Positions 1-8,965 of a stretch of DNA of 64,000 nt are shown in pieces. The stretch lies in assembly GCF_041435435.1 (NCBI RefSeq), contig NZ_CP108494.1:5056501-5120500 (forward strand), in the 5' to 3' direction. The notes under the pieces are model-generated. The model did no database searches. It saw nothing but the letters and a program-made list of their open reading frames with translations, and was not told the DNA's origin. The first letter of the stretch is position 1; each line of letters begins with the position of its first letter. This DNA comes from Streptomyces sp. NBC_01241 (lineage in GTDB: Bacteria > Actinomycetota > Actinomycetes > Streptomycetales > Streptomycetaceae). The translations under genes were made by a program, and so were the position numbers.

Positions 1-1095
1 TACGACCTGCTGACCGTCGACGTACCGGCCGCCTCCTGGACCACCGCCCTCGAAACGGCCCGCGACCGGCTCGGCTGCACCTATTTCGACTGGCTGAGTG
101 CGGTCGACGAACCGGGCACCGGCTTCCGGGTCTGCGCCCACGTCGCGGCCCTGTCCGAGGGCAGGGTCCGCCGTCTCCTGATCCGTACGACCGTTCCGCA
201 CGAGGCGGCCGTCCTTCCCACCGCCATCGACGTCTACGCGGGCGCCGCCTGGCACGAGCGCGAGACACACGAGATGTTCGGCATCGGCTTCGAGGGCCAC
301 CCGCATCTGGTGCCGCTGCTGCTGCCCGAGGGCTTCGAGGGGCACCCGCTGCGCAAGGACTTCGTGCTCGCGGCACGCGTCGCGAAGGCCTGGCCGGGTG
401 CGAAGGAGCCGGGCGAGTCGGAGCACGGCGGCCCGAAGCGGCGCACGATGCTGCCGCCCGGCGTCCCCGACCCGAACGAATGGGGCCCCCTGAAGGGCCA
501 GCTCCCGCCCGCCCCGTCCCGCCCGGCCCGCGCCGCACGCGCGGCGGGCGACCGCCCGGTACGCCGCACCCGCAGCGCGAGCGAGGGCTCGGCCGGCCAG
601 CGGCAGGAGACAGCCGCACCGGCGGCCGGAGCCGAGGGAGCCGCGACCACTCCCGCCGCGCCCCCGCGCCGCACCCGCAGCGCCTCCCAGGGCTCGGCGA
701 GCCAGCAGCGCGAGGCAACGGAGCCGGCAACGAAGCCGGCAACGGGAGCAACGGAGCAGGCAACGGGAGCAACGAAGCCGGCAACGGGAGCAACGAAGCC
801 GGCAACGGGAGCAACGGAGCAGGCAACGGAGGCAACGAAGCCGGCAACGGGCGCCGGGGCCGGGACGGCGGAGTCGGCCCCCGGAAGCTCCGACGCGCCC
901 TGGCACCACGCCCGCCCGGCCTTCGACACCACCCCCGAACCGTCCTCGGACCCTGGGACGTCGCAGCCGCAGGGCACGACGGAGGACAACCCGGACACCC
1001 CGAACCGGCCCGCGACCCCGACCTCGCCCCCTGCCGAAACCGAGCAGCCCGAAACCGAAACCCCCGACCGCCCCGCCGGAGGCGATACCGCGTGA
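1..1095 (+). CDS. nuoC: NADH-quinone oxidoreductase subunit C, 5' end missing
   Basis: The reading frame is open from base 1 and stops at 1093-1095, so the start lies upstream of the window. The visible N-terminal part (CTYFDWLSAVDEPG, then AGAAWHERETHEMFGIGF and EGHPLRKDF) is the 30-kDa subunit signature: the W-x-E-R-E-x-x-D/E-x-F/Y-G motif followed by L-R-K-D. This subunit belongs to the peripheral arm of complex I and packs against NuoD and NuoB. After about residue 130 the family normally ends, but here a tail of roughly 230 residues rich in Ala, Thr, Pro and Glu follows, including a 7-residue repeat. The stop overlaps the nuoH GTG by 4 bases, so the genes are translationally coupled. The fold call is firm; the tail has no recognised function. 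Confidence 0.93.
   Translation, partial: YDLLTVDVPAASWTTALETARDRLGCTYFDWLSAVDEPGTGFRVCAHVAALSEGRVRRLLIRTTVPHEAAVLPTAIDVYAGAAWHERETHEMFGIGFEGHPHLVPLLLPEGFEGHPLRKDFVLAARVAKAWPGAKEPGESEHGGPKRRTMLPPGVPDPNEWGPLKGQLPPAPSRPARAARAAGDRPVRRTRSASEGSAGQRQETAAPAAGAEGAATTPAAPPRRTRSASQGSASQQREATEPATKPATGATEQATGATKPATGATKPATGATEQATEATKPATGAGAGTAESAPGSSDAPWHHARPAFDTTPEPSSDPGTSQPQGTTEDNPDTPNRPATPTSPPAETEQPETETPDRPAGGDTA
718..850 (+). repeat. 21-bp tandem repeats in the nuoC tail
   Basis: About six imperfect copies of a 21-base unit encode the heptad (K/E)(P/Q)ATGAT near the start of the C-terminal tail of NuoC. The unit length is a multiple of three, so gain or loss of copies keeps the frame. It looks like a low-complexity linker that expanded by slippage. 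Confidence 0.8.
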
Positions 1096-2060
1096 ACGAC
1101 GTACTCGACGTCGCCCTCCGGCTCGTCATCGTCTTCGCCGTGTTCATGGTTCTCCCCCTCGTCGTGGGACAGACCGAGCACAAGGTGATGGCCCATATGC
1201 AGGGCCGCCTCGGACCCATGTACGCGGGCGGCTTCCACGGCTGGGCCCAGCTCGTAGCCGACGGCGTGAAGTTCGCGCAGAAGGAAGACATCGTCCCGGC
1301 CGAGGCCGACCGCCGTATCTTCCAGCTCGCACCGGCCGTCGCACTGCTCCCGTACCTCCTCGTGCTCGTCGCCATCCCGATCGGCCCCGGCGAGAGCGCG
1401 GTCGGCCAGGTCGTCGACGCGGGCATCTTCTTCGTGCTCGCCGTGATGGGCGTCGGCGTGCTCGGCTCGCTGATGGCGGGCTGGGCCTCCGCCAACAAGT
1501 TCTCCCTCCTCGGGGGCCTCCGTACCGCCGCCCAGCTGCTCGCGTACGAACTGCCGATGCTGCTCGCCGCCGCCTCCGTCGCGATGGCGGCCGGCACTGT
1601 CTCCCTCCCGGGCATCCTCGACGCCTTCGAGTGGTGGTGGCTGCCCTGGCAGATCGTCGGCGCCCTGGTCTTCTTCGTGGCCGGACTCGCCGAACTGCAG
1701 CGCCCGCCGTTCGACATGCCGGTCGCCGACTCGGAGATTATCTTCGGCGCGTACACCGAGTACACCGGCCTGCGCTTCGCGCTGTTCCTGCTCGCCGAGT
1801 ACGCCGGCATCGTCGTGCTGTGCGGACTGACCACCGTCCTCTTCCTCGGTGGCTGGCACGGCCCGTTCGGCGCCGACGGACTCGGCTGGGTCTGGACTCT
1901 CCTCAAGATCGCGGTCCTCGCCTTCGTCGTCATCTGGCTGCGCGTGAGCTATCCCCGGCTCCGCGAGGACCAGCTGCAGAAGCTCGCCTGGACCACGCTC
2001 ATCCCGCTCGCTCTCGCGCAGATCGCGCTCACCGGCATCGTGAAGGTGGCGATCAACTGA
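1092..2060 (+). CDS. nuoH: NADH-quinone oxidoreductase subunit H
   Basis: 322-residue membrane subunit of complex I that carries the quinone-binding funnel between peripheral and membrane arms. It begins at a GTG overlapping the nuoC stop (GTGA). Family marks seen are GQTEHKVMAHMQGRLGP near residue 27, the loop AELQRPPFDMPVADSE around residues 200-216 and YTEYTGLRFALFLLAEYA just after it. The usual E-x-N-R-A-P-F-D-L loop reads E-L-Q-R-P-P-F-D-M here, so the key Glu, Arg and Asp are kept. About eight hydrophobic helices are evident. nuoD, E, F and G are absent between it and nuoC, which suggests a complex without the NADH-oxidising module. The TGA stop shares its last base with the nuoI start. 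Confidence 0.95.
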   Translation: MNDVLDVALRLVIVFAVFMVLPLVVGQTEHKVMAHMQGRLGPMYAGGFHGWAQLVADGVKFAQKEDIVPAEADRRIFQLAPAVALLPYLLVLVAIPIGPGESAVGQVVDAGIFFVLAVMGVGVLGSLMAGWASANKFSLLGGLRTAAQLLAYELPMLLAAASVAMAAGTVSLPGILDAFEWWWLPWQIVGALVFFVAGLAELQRPPFDMPVADSEIIFGAYTEYTGLRFALFLLAEYAGIVVLCGLTTVLFLGGWHGPFGADGLGWVWTLLKIAVLAFVVIWLRVSYPRLREDQLQKLAWTTLIPLALAQIALTGIVKVAIN

Positions 2061-2716
2061 TGGCTGCGCCACTCCCGCCCTCCCGGCCCCGCATCCCCGG
2101 CTCCGGCCTGGCCAAGGGCCTGGCCGTCACCCTGCGGACCATGACGAGGAAGACGGTCACCGCTCAGTACCCGGACGTCCAGCCCGAACTCCCGCCCCGC
2201 TCCCGCGGCGTCATCGCGCTGTTCGAGGAGAACTGCACGGTCTGCATGCTCTGCGCCCGTGAGTGCCCGGACTGGTGCATCTACATCGACTCCCACAAGG
2301 AGACGGTGCCCGCCGCCGCCCCGGGCGGACGCGAACGCAGCCGCAACGTCCTCGACCGCTTCGCGATCGACTTCTCGCTCTGCATGTACTGCGGTATCTG
2401 TATCGAGGTGTGTCCCTTCGACGCACTGTTCTGGTCGCCGGAGTTCGAGTACGCGGAGACGGACATCCTCGAACTCACCCATGAGCGCGACAAGCTCCGC
2501 GCATGGATGTGGACGGTGCCGGAACCGCCCGCGCTCGACCCCGGTGCCGAGGAGCCGAAGGAGATCGCCGCCGCCCGCAAGACGGCGGAGAAACTCGAAG
2601 CCCAGCGCGCCAAGGAGGCGCAGGAAGCCCAGCAGGCGCAGGAAACCCAGCAGAACCAGGAAGCCCAGCAGGCCCGAGCGACCCAGCAGAATCAGAAGGA
2701 AGAGGGGGAGGAGTGA
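2060..2716 (+). CDS. nuoI: NADH-quinone oxidoreductase subunit I (2x[4Fe-4S])
   Basis: 218 residues. Two ferredoxin-type clusters are explicit: CTVCMLCARECP (about residues 57-68) and CMYCGICIEVCP (about 108-119), which hold clusters N6a and N6b that pass electrons to NuoB. The start is the ATG overlapping the nuoH stop. The last 45 residues are an unusual Gln/Ala-rich tail (repeats such as EAQQAQETQQNQ) not found in the core family. In a complex lacking NuoE, F and G this subunit would sit near the electron entry point, so a reduced ferredoxin or similar donor could act there; that is inference. Confidence 0.95.
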   Translation: MAAPLPPSRPRIPGSGLAKGLAVTLRTMTRKTVTAQYPDVQPELPPRSRGVIALFEENCTVCMLCARECPDWCIYIDSHKETVPAAAPGGRERSRNVLDRFAIDFSLCMYCGICIEVCPFDALFWSPEFEYAETDILELTHERDKLRAWMWTVPEPPALDPGAEEPKEIAAARKTAEKLEAQRAKEAQEAQQAQETQQNQEAQQARATQQNQKEEGEE

Positions 2717-3294
2717 CACTCGCAGCCGCCGCAGCGCACTCCGCCCTCGCGGCCGACTCCGCCCACTCCGGCTTCCTCTCCCCGACCGGCATCGAGATCG
2801 CCTTCGTCCTCGTCGGCATCGCCACCCTCGGCGCGGCCCTCGTCACCGTCACGACCAAGCAGCTGGTGCATGCCGCCCTCTGGCTGGTCGTGGCGCTCGG
2901 TGGTCTCGCCGTCGAGTACCTCCTGCTCACCGCGGAGTTCATCGCCTGGGTGCAGGTACTGATCTACGTCGGTTCCGTGGTCGTCCTCCTTCTCTTCGGG
3001 CTGATGCTCACCAAGGCCCCCATCGGCCGCTCCCCGGACGCCGACTCGGGCAACCGCTGGGCGGCCCTGGGTGTGGCGGTCGCCGCCGCCGGCACGCTCG
3101 TCTGGGTCGTCGTCGACGCCTTCCGCGCCACCTGGATCACCCTGGACGGTCCCGCCCAGGGCTCCACCGAGGTGACCGGCGCCTTCCTCTTCCGGCACTG
3201 GGTGCTGCCGTTCGAGGCGCTCTCCGTCCTGCTGCTCGCCGCGCTCGTCGGCGCGATCGTCCTGTCCCGCAAGCGCGGTAAGGAGCAGAGCTGA
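2713..3294 (+). CDS. nuoJ: NADH-quinone oxidoreductase subunit J
   Basis: 193-residue membrane subunit with five hydrophobic segments. The pattern HAALWLVVALGGLAVEYLLL followed by EFIAWVQVLIYVGSVVVL is characteristic of NuoJ/ND6. The chosen GTG lies in the 4-base overlap with the nuoI stop and is preceded by the purine-rich run AGAGGGGGAGGA (2701-2712), which serves as ribosome-binding site. The stop overlaps the nuoK start by one base. Confidence 0.93.
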   Translation: MTLAAAAAHSALAADSAHSGFLSPTGIEIAFVLVGIATLGAALVTVTTKQLVHAALWLVVALGGLAVEYLLLTAEFIAWVQVLIYVGSVVVLLLFGLMLTKAPIGRSPDADSGNRWAALGVAVAAAGTLVWVVVDAFRATWITLDGPAQGSTEVTGAFLFRHWVLPFEALSVLLLAALVGAIVLSRKRGKEQS

Positions 3295-3698
3295 TGCACC
3301 TCGCCTATCCCGCCGTGCTCGCCGTCCTCCTCTTCTGCACCGGGCTGTACGGAGTACTCGCCCGCCGCAACGCGATCCTGGTCCTGATGTCCGTCGAGCT
3401 GATGCTCAACGCCGTCAACCTCAACCTGGTCGCCTTCGACGTCTGGCTCCGCGACGCCCTGCACTCCGGCCAGGCCCTCTCCCTCTTCACCATCGCCATC
3501 GCGGCGGCGGAGACCGGCATCGGCCTCGCCATCGTCCTCGCCGTCTACCGCAACCGCGGCAGCTCCGACGTCGACCGCCTGCGCGATACCGCCGAGACCG
3601 ACGACGCCGAAACCCTCCCCGGCGACGAGGCCGGCGACACCGAAGACCAGGCCACTGCTCCGGCAGGGAAGGCAAAGAAGGCAGAGGCCACCACGTGA
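3294..3698 (+). CDS. nuoK: NADH-quinone oxidoreductase subunit K
   Basis: 134 residues with three transmembrane helices, NuoK/MrpC-like. Conserved carboxylates are visible in MSVELMLNAVNLN (about residues 32-44, helix 2) and AAAETGIGLAIVLAVYRNRG (about 65-84, helix 3), which form part of the proton path in the membrane arm. The family usually ends near residue 100; here about 35 extra residues, acidic and Thr-rich, extend into the cytoplasm. Its stop overlaps the nuoL GTG by 4 bases. Confidence 0.94.
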   Translation: MHLAYPAVLAVLLFCTGLYGVLARRNAILVLMSVELMLNAVNLNLVAFDVWLRDALHSGQALSLFTIAIAAAETGIGLAIVLAVYRNRGSSDVDRLRDTAETDDAETLPGDEAGDTEDQATAPAGKAKKAEATT

Positions 3699-5695
3699 CC
3701 ACCACGACCCTCGCCGTCCTCGTCCCCCTCCTTCCGTTCCTGGGCGCCGCGGCCGGTCTCCTGCTCGGACGCCGTGCCCCCGGTTACGTACGCCCCCTCG
3801 CCGTACTGCCCACCCTCACCGCCTTCGTCCTCGCCGTCGCCGTCGCCTCGCGCCAGGGCGGCGGCCGGGCCATCGACGCGGCGACCCGGCTCACCCCCAC
3901 CGGCTCGGTCCCGGTCGACCTGGCCCTGCACCTCGACGGCTTCGCGGTCCTCGTCGCCGTCCTGGTCGGGCTTGTCGCGACCTGTGTGCAGATCTACTCG
4001 ACCGCGTATCTGCGCGACGACCCCCGCTACCCCTCGTACGCGGCCCTCGTCTCCCTCTTCACCTCCGCGATGCTGCTCGTCGTCTACTCCGGCGACCTGA
4101 TGGTGCTCCTGGTCGGCTGGGAGATCATGGGCATCTGCTCGTACTTCCTCGTCGGCCACTACTGGGAGACGCCCGAAGCCCGCGCCGCCTCCCTCAAGGC
4201 CTTCCTAGTCACCAAGCTCGGCGATGTCCCCTTCCTGATCGGTCTGTTCGCACTCGCCGCCGACGCCGGCTCGTTCCGCATCACCCGCATCCTGGGCGCC
4301 GTCGCGAACGGCGGACTGGACCACCCCACCCTCATCGCCCTGCTGCTCCTCGCTGGTGTCGCCGGCAAGTCCGCGCAGTTCCCCCTGCACACCTGGCTGC
4401 CCGACGCGATGGCCGGCCCCACCCCCGTCTCCGCGCTGATCCACGCCGCGACGATGGTCGCCGCCGGCATCTACTTCGTGGCCCGGCTCCTGCCCGTGTT
4501 CGCCCAGTCCGGCGCGGCCCTCGTCGTCCTCGCCGTGATGGCCGCGGTCACGATGATCGGCTCGGGACTCGCCGCCCTCGCCCAGGACGACATCAAACGC
4601 GTCCTCGCCTACTCGACGATCGGCCAGCTCGGCTACATGTCCGGCGCCCTGGCCGTCGGCGACCGCGGTGCCGCCGTCTTCCACCTCCTCTCCCACGGAG
4701 CGTTCAAGGCCGTCCTCTTCCTCGCGGCGGGCGTCGTCATCCACGCCGCCGGGACCAACTCACTGGCCGCCATGTCCCGGATGGGCGGCCTGGCGAAGCG
4801 CATCCCGGACGCCTACTGGACGATGACCGTCGCCCTCCTCGCGCTCGCCGCCATCCCGCCGTTCGCCGGCTTCTTCTCCAAGGAAGCCGTCCTCGTCGCC
4901 GCCGAGCACACCGCACTCGGGGAACGGCACGTCGCCCCGGCCGCCGCAGGCTGGACCGTCCTCGTCGCCGGACTGCTCGCCGCCGTCCTCACCGCCGCGT
5001 ACGCCACCCGTCTGTGGCTCCTCGCCTTCCGGGGCCGCGGCGCCGAGGCCCCCGACCACGGCCGGCAGCCCGTCGCGATGACCACCGTCCTGTGGGTCCT
5101 CGCCGTCCCCACCATTGCCTTCGGACTGACCGTCGGCGTGATCACCGACTGGTTCGACGGCCACAGCCTCGCCCCGTCCCTGACCACCGCCGTCCTCTCC
5201 ACGGGCGTCGGCCTCGCCGGCGGCCTCGTCACCTACGGTGCCTGGCGCCACACCTCGGCGCTCGCCGCCCGCACCCCCGTGGGCACGGTCGTCGCCCATC
5301 CCGACGCCGAACCCGCCCTCGTCGAGGCCCAGGCCCTCTCGGCGCACACCGCCGCCTACGGCGCCTACGGGGACGCCCCCGACCCGGCCGACCCCGGCCG
5401 CCTGCTGCTCGGCCCGCTCCACCGCCACGCCGCCGCGGGCTTCCACCTCGACGCCCTGTACACGACCCTGTTCGTCCGCCCCGTCCAGGCCGCGGCGAGC
5501 CTCGTCCGCTTCCTGGACCGCGAGGTCGTCGACACCTACGTACGCGGCTCCGGCACCGGCGCACGCTGGCTCGGCACCGCCGTCCGCCGCGCCCAGACCG
5601 GCAACGTGCAGACCTACCTCAGCGCACTGCTCGCCGGTTCCCTGGTCCTGGCGATCGCCGCCGTCGTCTTTGCCAACGTCAACGCCGGGTCGTGA
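3695..5695 (+). CDS. nuoL: NADH-quinone oxidoreductase subunit L
   Basis: 666-residue antiporter-like proton pump at the tip of the membrane arm. The conserved Glu of helix 5 is in LVGWEIMGICSYFLVG and the helix 7 Lys in GVAGKSAQFPLHTWLPDAM, followed by GPTPVSALIHAATMVAAG. A second conserved Lys occurs in LSHGAFKAVLFLAAG. About 14-16 helices, including the long C-terminal piece expected of NuoL. The GTG start overlaps the nuoK stop. Three bases separate its stop from the nuoM GTG. Confidence 0.96.
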   Translation: MTTTTLAVLVPLLPFLGAAAGLLLGRRAPGYVRPLAVLPTLTAFVLAVAVASRQGGGRAIDAATRLTPTGSVPVDLALHLDGFAVLVAVLVGLVATCVQIYSTAYLRDDPRYPSYAALVSLFTSAMLLVVYSGDLMVLLVGWEIMGICSYFLVGHYWETPEARAASLKAFLVTKLGDVPFLIGLFALAADAGSFRITRILGAVANGGLDHPTLIALLLLAGVAGKSAQFPLHTWLPDAMAGPTPVSALIHAATMVAAGIYFVARLLPVFAQSGAALVVLAVMAAVTMIGSGLAALAQDDIKRVLAYSTIGQLGYMSGALAVGDRGAAVFHLLSHGAFKAVLFLAAGVVIHAAGTNSLAAMSRMGGLAKRIPDAYWTMTVALLALAAIPPFAGFFSKEAVLVAAEHTALGERHVAPAAAGWTVLVAGLLAAVLTAAYATRLWLLAFRGRGAEAPDHGRQPVAMTTVLWVLAVPTIAFGLTVGVITDWFDGHSLAPSLTTAVLSTGVGLAGGLVTYGAWRHTSALAARTPVGTVVAHPDAEPALVEAQALSAHTAAYGAYGDAPDPADPGRLLLGPLHRHAAAGFHLDALYTTLFVRPVQAAASLVRFLDREVVDTYVRGSGTGARWLGTAVRRAQTGNVQTYLSALLAGSLVLAIAAVVFANVNAGS

Positions 5696-5698
5696 GCC

Positions 5699-7273
5699 GT
5701 GATCGATATCAGTGAATCCGTGATGCAGTTCCTTCTCGCGTTCATCGTCGTCGTCCCGCTCATCGGCGCCGTGGCCGCTCTCCTGCCGGCCCCGCCCGGG
5801 CTGAAGGGAACCAGCCCCGACCAGGCCGTGCTGCGCCACGGCGTGACCGTCACCGGAGCGGTCCTCATCGCCGCGATCGTGCTGGCCGCCGGCTTCGACC
5901 ACGACCACCCGTCGAAGATGCAGGCCACCACCGACATCAGCTGGATTCCGGCGCTCGACGTCCGCATCCATCTCGGCATCGACGGCATTTCGCTCCCCCT
6001 TCTCGTACTGACCGCGCTGCTGACCTTCCTCTGCGCGCTGTACAGCTACTTCAAAATGCCTGAAGGCCCCTCCCCGAAGGCCTTCGTCGCACTCGTCCTC
6101 GTCCTGGAGTCCGGCACCCTCGCGACCTTCGCCGTCCTCGATCTGCTGCTGTTCTTCCTGGCGTTCGAGATGGTGCTCATCCCGATGTACTTCCTCATCG
6201 CCCGCTGGGGCGGTGCGCAGAAGCAGGCCGCCGCCTGGAAGTTCATCCTCTACACACTGCTCGGCTCGGTGATCATGCTGCTGGGCCTGCTCCTCATCGG
6301 ACTGAAGAGCGGCACTTTCGACATGGTGGCACTCGCCACTGACAACGGCCGTGGGCTCACCTCGTCCGTGCAGGTCATCGCGGTTCTGGCGATCGGCATC
6401 GGGCTCGCCGTGAAGACCCCGATGTGGCCGCTGCACAGCTGGCTCCCGGACGCCCACACCGCCGCCCCGACCGTCGGCTCGGTCCTGCTCGCGGGCGTCC
6501 TGCTGAAGATGGGTACGTATGGGTTCGTCCGGATCCTGCTGCCCATCACTCCCGACGGGATGCACACCTTCGCGCCCTACCTCGCCGCCTTCGCGGTCGT
6601 CGGCATCGTCTACGGATCGCTCGCCTGCCTGGCGCTGGCCCGCCCCGGCTCCAAGGGCGACCTGAAGCGCCTGATCGCGTACTCCTCCGTCGGACACATG
6701 GGCTTCGTACTCCTCGGCATCGCGAGCATGACCCCCACCGGAGTCAACGGCGCGCTCTTCGCCAACATCGCCCACGGCCTCATCACCGGCCTGCTGTTCT
6801 TCCTGGTCGGCGCGGTCAAGGACCGGTACGGCACCGCAGACCTCGACACCCTCTCCGGCGCCACCGGGGCCGCGCTCTACGGCCGGGCACCCCGGCTCGG
6901 CGGCCTCCTCGCCTTCGCCGCCGTCGCCTCCCTCGGCCTGCCCGGGCTCGCCGGATTCTGGGGCGAGATGCTCGCCCTGTTCGGCTCCTTCGACCCCGCC
7001 GACGGACTCAGCCGCCCCGCCTTCCTCACCTTCATGTCGATCGCCGCGTTCGGCACCCTGCTCACCGCCGCGTACATGCTGATCGTCGTACGCCGCGTCT
7101 GCATGGGTGAGAAGCGGGCAGAGCCGCAGCAGCTCGCCGACGTCCAGATGTACGAATTCGCCGCCTGGACCCCGCTCGTAGCCCTCACCGTCCTCGCCGG
7201 CCTGTGGCCCGCCGTCCTCCTCGGCCTCACCGACCCGGCCGTGCAGAAGCTCCTCGCAGGAGGCAAGTCGTGA
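5699..7273 (+). CDS. nuoM: NADH-quinone oxidoreductase subunit M
   Basis: 524-residue antiporter-like subunit. Diagnostic features are FEMVLIPMYFLIARWGG (helix 5 Glu) and AVKTPMWPLHSWLPDAHTAA (helix 7 Lys and the conserved His/Trp/Pro/Asp loop), then GSVLLAGVLLKMGTYG. The start is a GTG three bases after the nuoL stop (MIDISESVMQFLL). Its stop overlaps the nuoN GTG. The context and length leave little doubt about the assignment. Confidence 0.95.
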   Translation: MIDISESVMQFLLAFIVVVPLIGAVAALLPAPPGLKGTSPDQAVLRHGVTVTGAVLIAAIVLAAGFDHDHPSKMQATTDISWIPALDVRIHLGIDGISLPLLVLTALLTFLCALYSYFKMPEGPSPKAFVALVLVLESGTLATFAVLDLLLFFLAFEMVLIPMYFLIARWGGAQKQAAAWKFILYTLLGSVIMLLGLLLIGLKSGTFDMVALATDNGRGLTSSVQVIAVLAIGIGLAVKTPMWPLHSWLPDAHTAAPTVGSVLLAGVLLKMGTYGFVRILLPITPDGMHTFAPYLAAFAVVGIVYGSLACLALARPGSKGDLKRLIAYSSVGHMGFVLLGIASMTPTGVNGALFANIAHGLITGLLFFLVGAVKDRYGTADLDTLSGATGAALYGRAPRLGGLLAFAAVASLGLPGLAGFWGEMLALFGSFDPADGLSRPAFLTFMSIAAFGTLLTAAYMLIVVRRVCMGEKRAEPQQLADVQMYEFAAWTPLVALTVLAGLWPAVLLGLTDPAVQKLLAGGKS

Positions 7274-8868
7274 CCACAGCCGTCGTCACCCCGGGCGTCG
7301 TCACCGCAGCGGCCGACAGCACCACCAGCCTCGTCCAGTCCGTCGACTGGCTCGCGATCGCGCCCCCGGTCGTCGTCGCGGCCGTCGCTCTGATCGTCCT
7401 GGTCGCCGACCTCTTCCTCCCCGCGGAGCGCAAGCAGATCCTGGGCTGGGTCACCATGGCCGGCCTCGTCGCCGCACTCGCCCTCCTCGTCCCCCTGCGC
7501 GACGGCGACCACTCCACCTTCTGCCTCACCGCGGCAACCACCGGCACCGGTGCCCCCGGTGCCTGCAGCTACACCGCCGATCACTTCGCCCTCGTCATCC
7601 AGGCACTCGTACTCGGCGGCGCCCTGCTGACCGCCCTGCTCTCCCTCGGCGACATCCGCAGACTTCCCGCGGGCGAGTTCTGGTTCCTGCTGCTGTCCTC
7701 AGCGTCGGGCGCCGCGCTGCTGCCCGCCGCCCGCGACCTCGTCACCCTCGTCGTCGCCCTCGAAGTCGCCTCGCTGCCCGCCTTCGCCCTCGTCGGCATC
7801 AAGCGCGGCGACCGGCGGTCCTCCGAAGCCGCGCTGAAATTCTTCCTCTCCTCCGTCGTCGCCACCGCCGTCATGCTGCTCGGCGTCAGCTTCGTGTACG
7901 CGACCACCGGCACCCTGCACCTCACGGAGATCGCCGCCCGGCTCGACGACGTACCGGGACAGCTCGACACCCTCGCCCAGGCGGGCGTCGTCCTCACCCT
8001 GGTCGGCTTCGCGTTCAAGACGGCCGCCGCGCCCTTCCACTTCTGGGTGCCGGACACCTACGTGGGCGCCCCCCTGCCGGTCGCCGCCTACCTCTCGGTC
8101 GTCGGCAAAGCGGTCGGCTTCTCCGGCCTCATCCTCGTCACCGTGATCGCGTTCCCGGCGTACGCGGACGTCTGGGGCCCGGCCCTCGCCGTCCTCGCCG
8201 CGCTCACCATGACCATCGGCAACGTCGCCGCCCTGCGCCAGAGCGCCACCCGCGTCCGCAGCGCCGTACGCCTGCTCGCCTGGTCGTCCGTCGCCCAGGC
8301 CGGCTACCTCCTGGTTCCGATCGCCGCCGCCGCGTACTCCAGCGACGAGCACATCGGCTCGACGGTCGCGTACGCCCTCATGTACGCCGTCGTGAACCTC
8401 GGCGCCTTCGCGGTCGCCGCCCTCGTCGCCCGTACGAACCCCGGGAACCGGATCTCCGACTACCGCGGTCTGTACGCCACCCGCCCCCTCGTCGCCCTCG
8501 CGATGGCCTTCTTCCTGCTCTGTCTGGCCGGCCTGCCGCCCGGCATCGTCGGCCTCTTCGCCAAGGTCACGGTCTTCTCCGCGGCCGTCGACGCGGGACT
8601 CGGCTGGCTCGCGGTCGTCATGGCCGTCAACGTCGTGATCGCGCTCTTCTACTACCTTCAGTGGACCGCGGCGCTCTTCCGCGCCCCCGAAGAGACCCAG
8701 GCCCCGGCGGAGGAGGCCACAGCCGCGGACACGGCCGTACCCGCTCCCGCCAGGCACCGCGCCCCGACGCCCGTCACCCTCGCGATCGCTCTCACCGCCG
8801 TCGCCGGCGTCGTCCTCTCCGGTGCTCCGCAGACGGTCCTCAGATTCGCCGCCGTCAATCTCTTCTGA
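7270..8868 (+). CDS. nuoN: NADH-quinone oxidoreductase subunit N
   Basis: 532-residue antiporter-like subunit, the last gene of the operon. The GTG at 7270 overlaps the nuoM stop, giving MTTAVVTPGVVTAAADS before the first helix. Conserved elements are LVVALEVASLPAFALVG (helix 5 Glu) and GFAFKTAAAPFHFWVPDTY (helix 7 Lys). About 13-14 helices. A charged Ala/Glu linker, then a final hydrophobic helix, close the protein. No further nuo gene follows; the next gene (mscL) has its own ribosome-binding site after a 97-base gap. Confidence 0.95.
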   Translation: MTTAVVTPGVVTAAADSTTSLVQSVDWLAIAPPVVVAAVALIVLVADLFLPAERKQILGWVTMAGLVAALALLVPLRDGDHSTFCLTAATTGTGAPGACSYTADHFALVIQALVLGGALLTALLSLGDIRRLPAGEFWFLLLSSASGAALLPAARDLVTLVVALEVASLPAFALVGIKRGDRRSSEAALKFFLSSVVATAVMLLGVSFVYATTGTLHLTEIAARLDDVPGQLDTLAQAGVVLTLVGFAFKTAAAPFHFWVPDTYVGAPLPVAAYLSVVGKAVGFSGLILVTVIAFPAYADVWGPALAVLAALTMTIGNVAALRQSATRVRSAVRLLAWSSVAQAGYLLVPIAAAAYSSDEHIGSTVAYALMYAVVNLGAFAVAALVARTNPGNRISDYRGLYATRPLVALAMAFFLLCLAGLPPGIVGLFAKVTVFSAAVDAGLGWLAVVMAVNVVIALFYYLQWTAALFRAPEETQAPAEEATAADTAVPAPARHRAPTPVTLAIALTAVAGVVLSGAPQTVLRFAAVNLF

Positions 8869-8965
8869 CATACCCAAGATCGGTTTGCCCGGAACGGTCC
8901 CCACGGGGCAAGGTCATGGCCGCACATCCCCACACACGCACCCAGGTCCCAGAGGAGCAAGAGCA

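Noticed and set aside
718..850. Repeats as a CRISPR array
   Set aside because: The units are adjacent, coding, without unique spacers. No cas gene is in the window. The other short tandem repeats (10662, 39871, 60271) likewise lack spacers.
234..2072. A 612-codon minus-strand frame opposite nuoC and nuoH
   Set aside because: Asp/Glu/Arg-rich text without motifs, fully antisense to well-supported genes.
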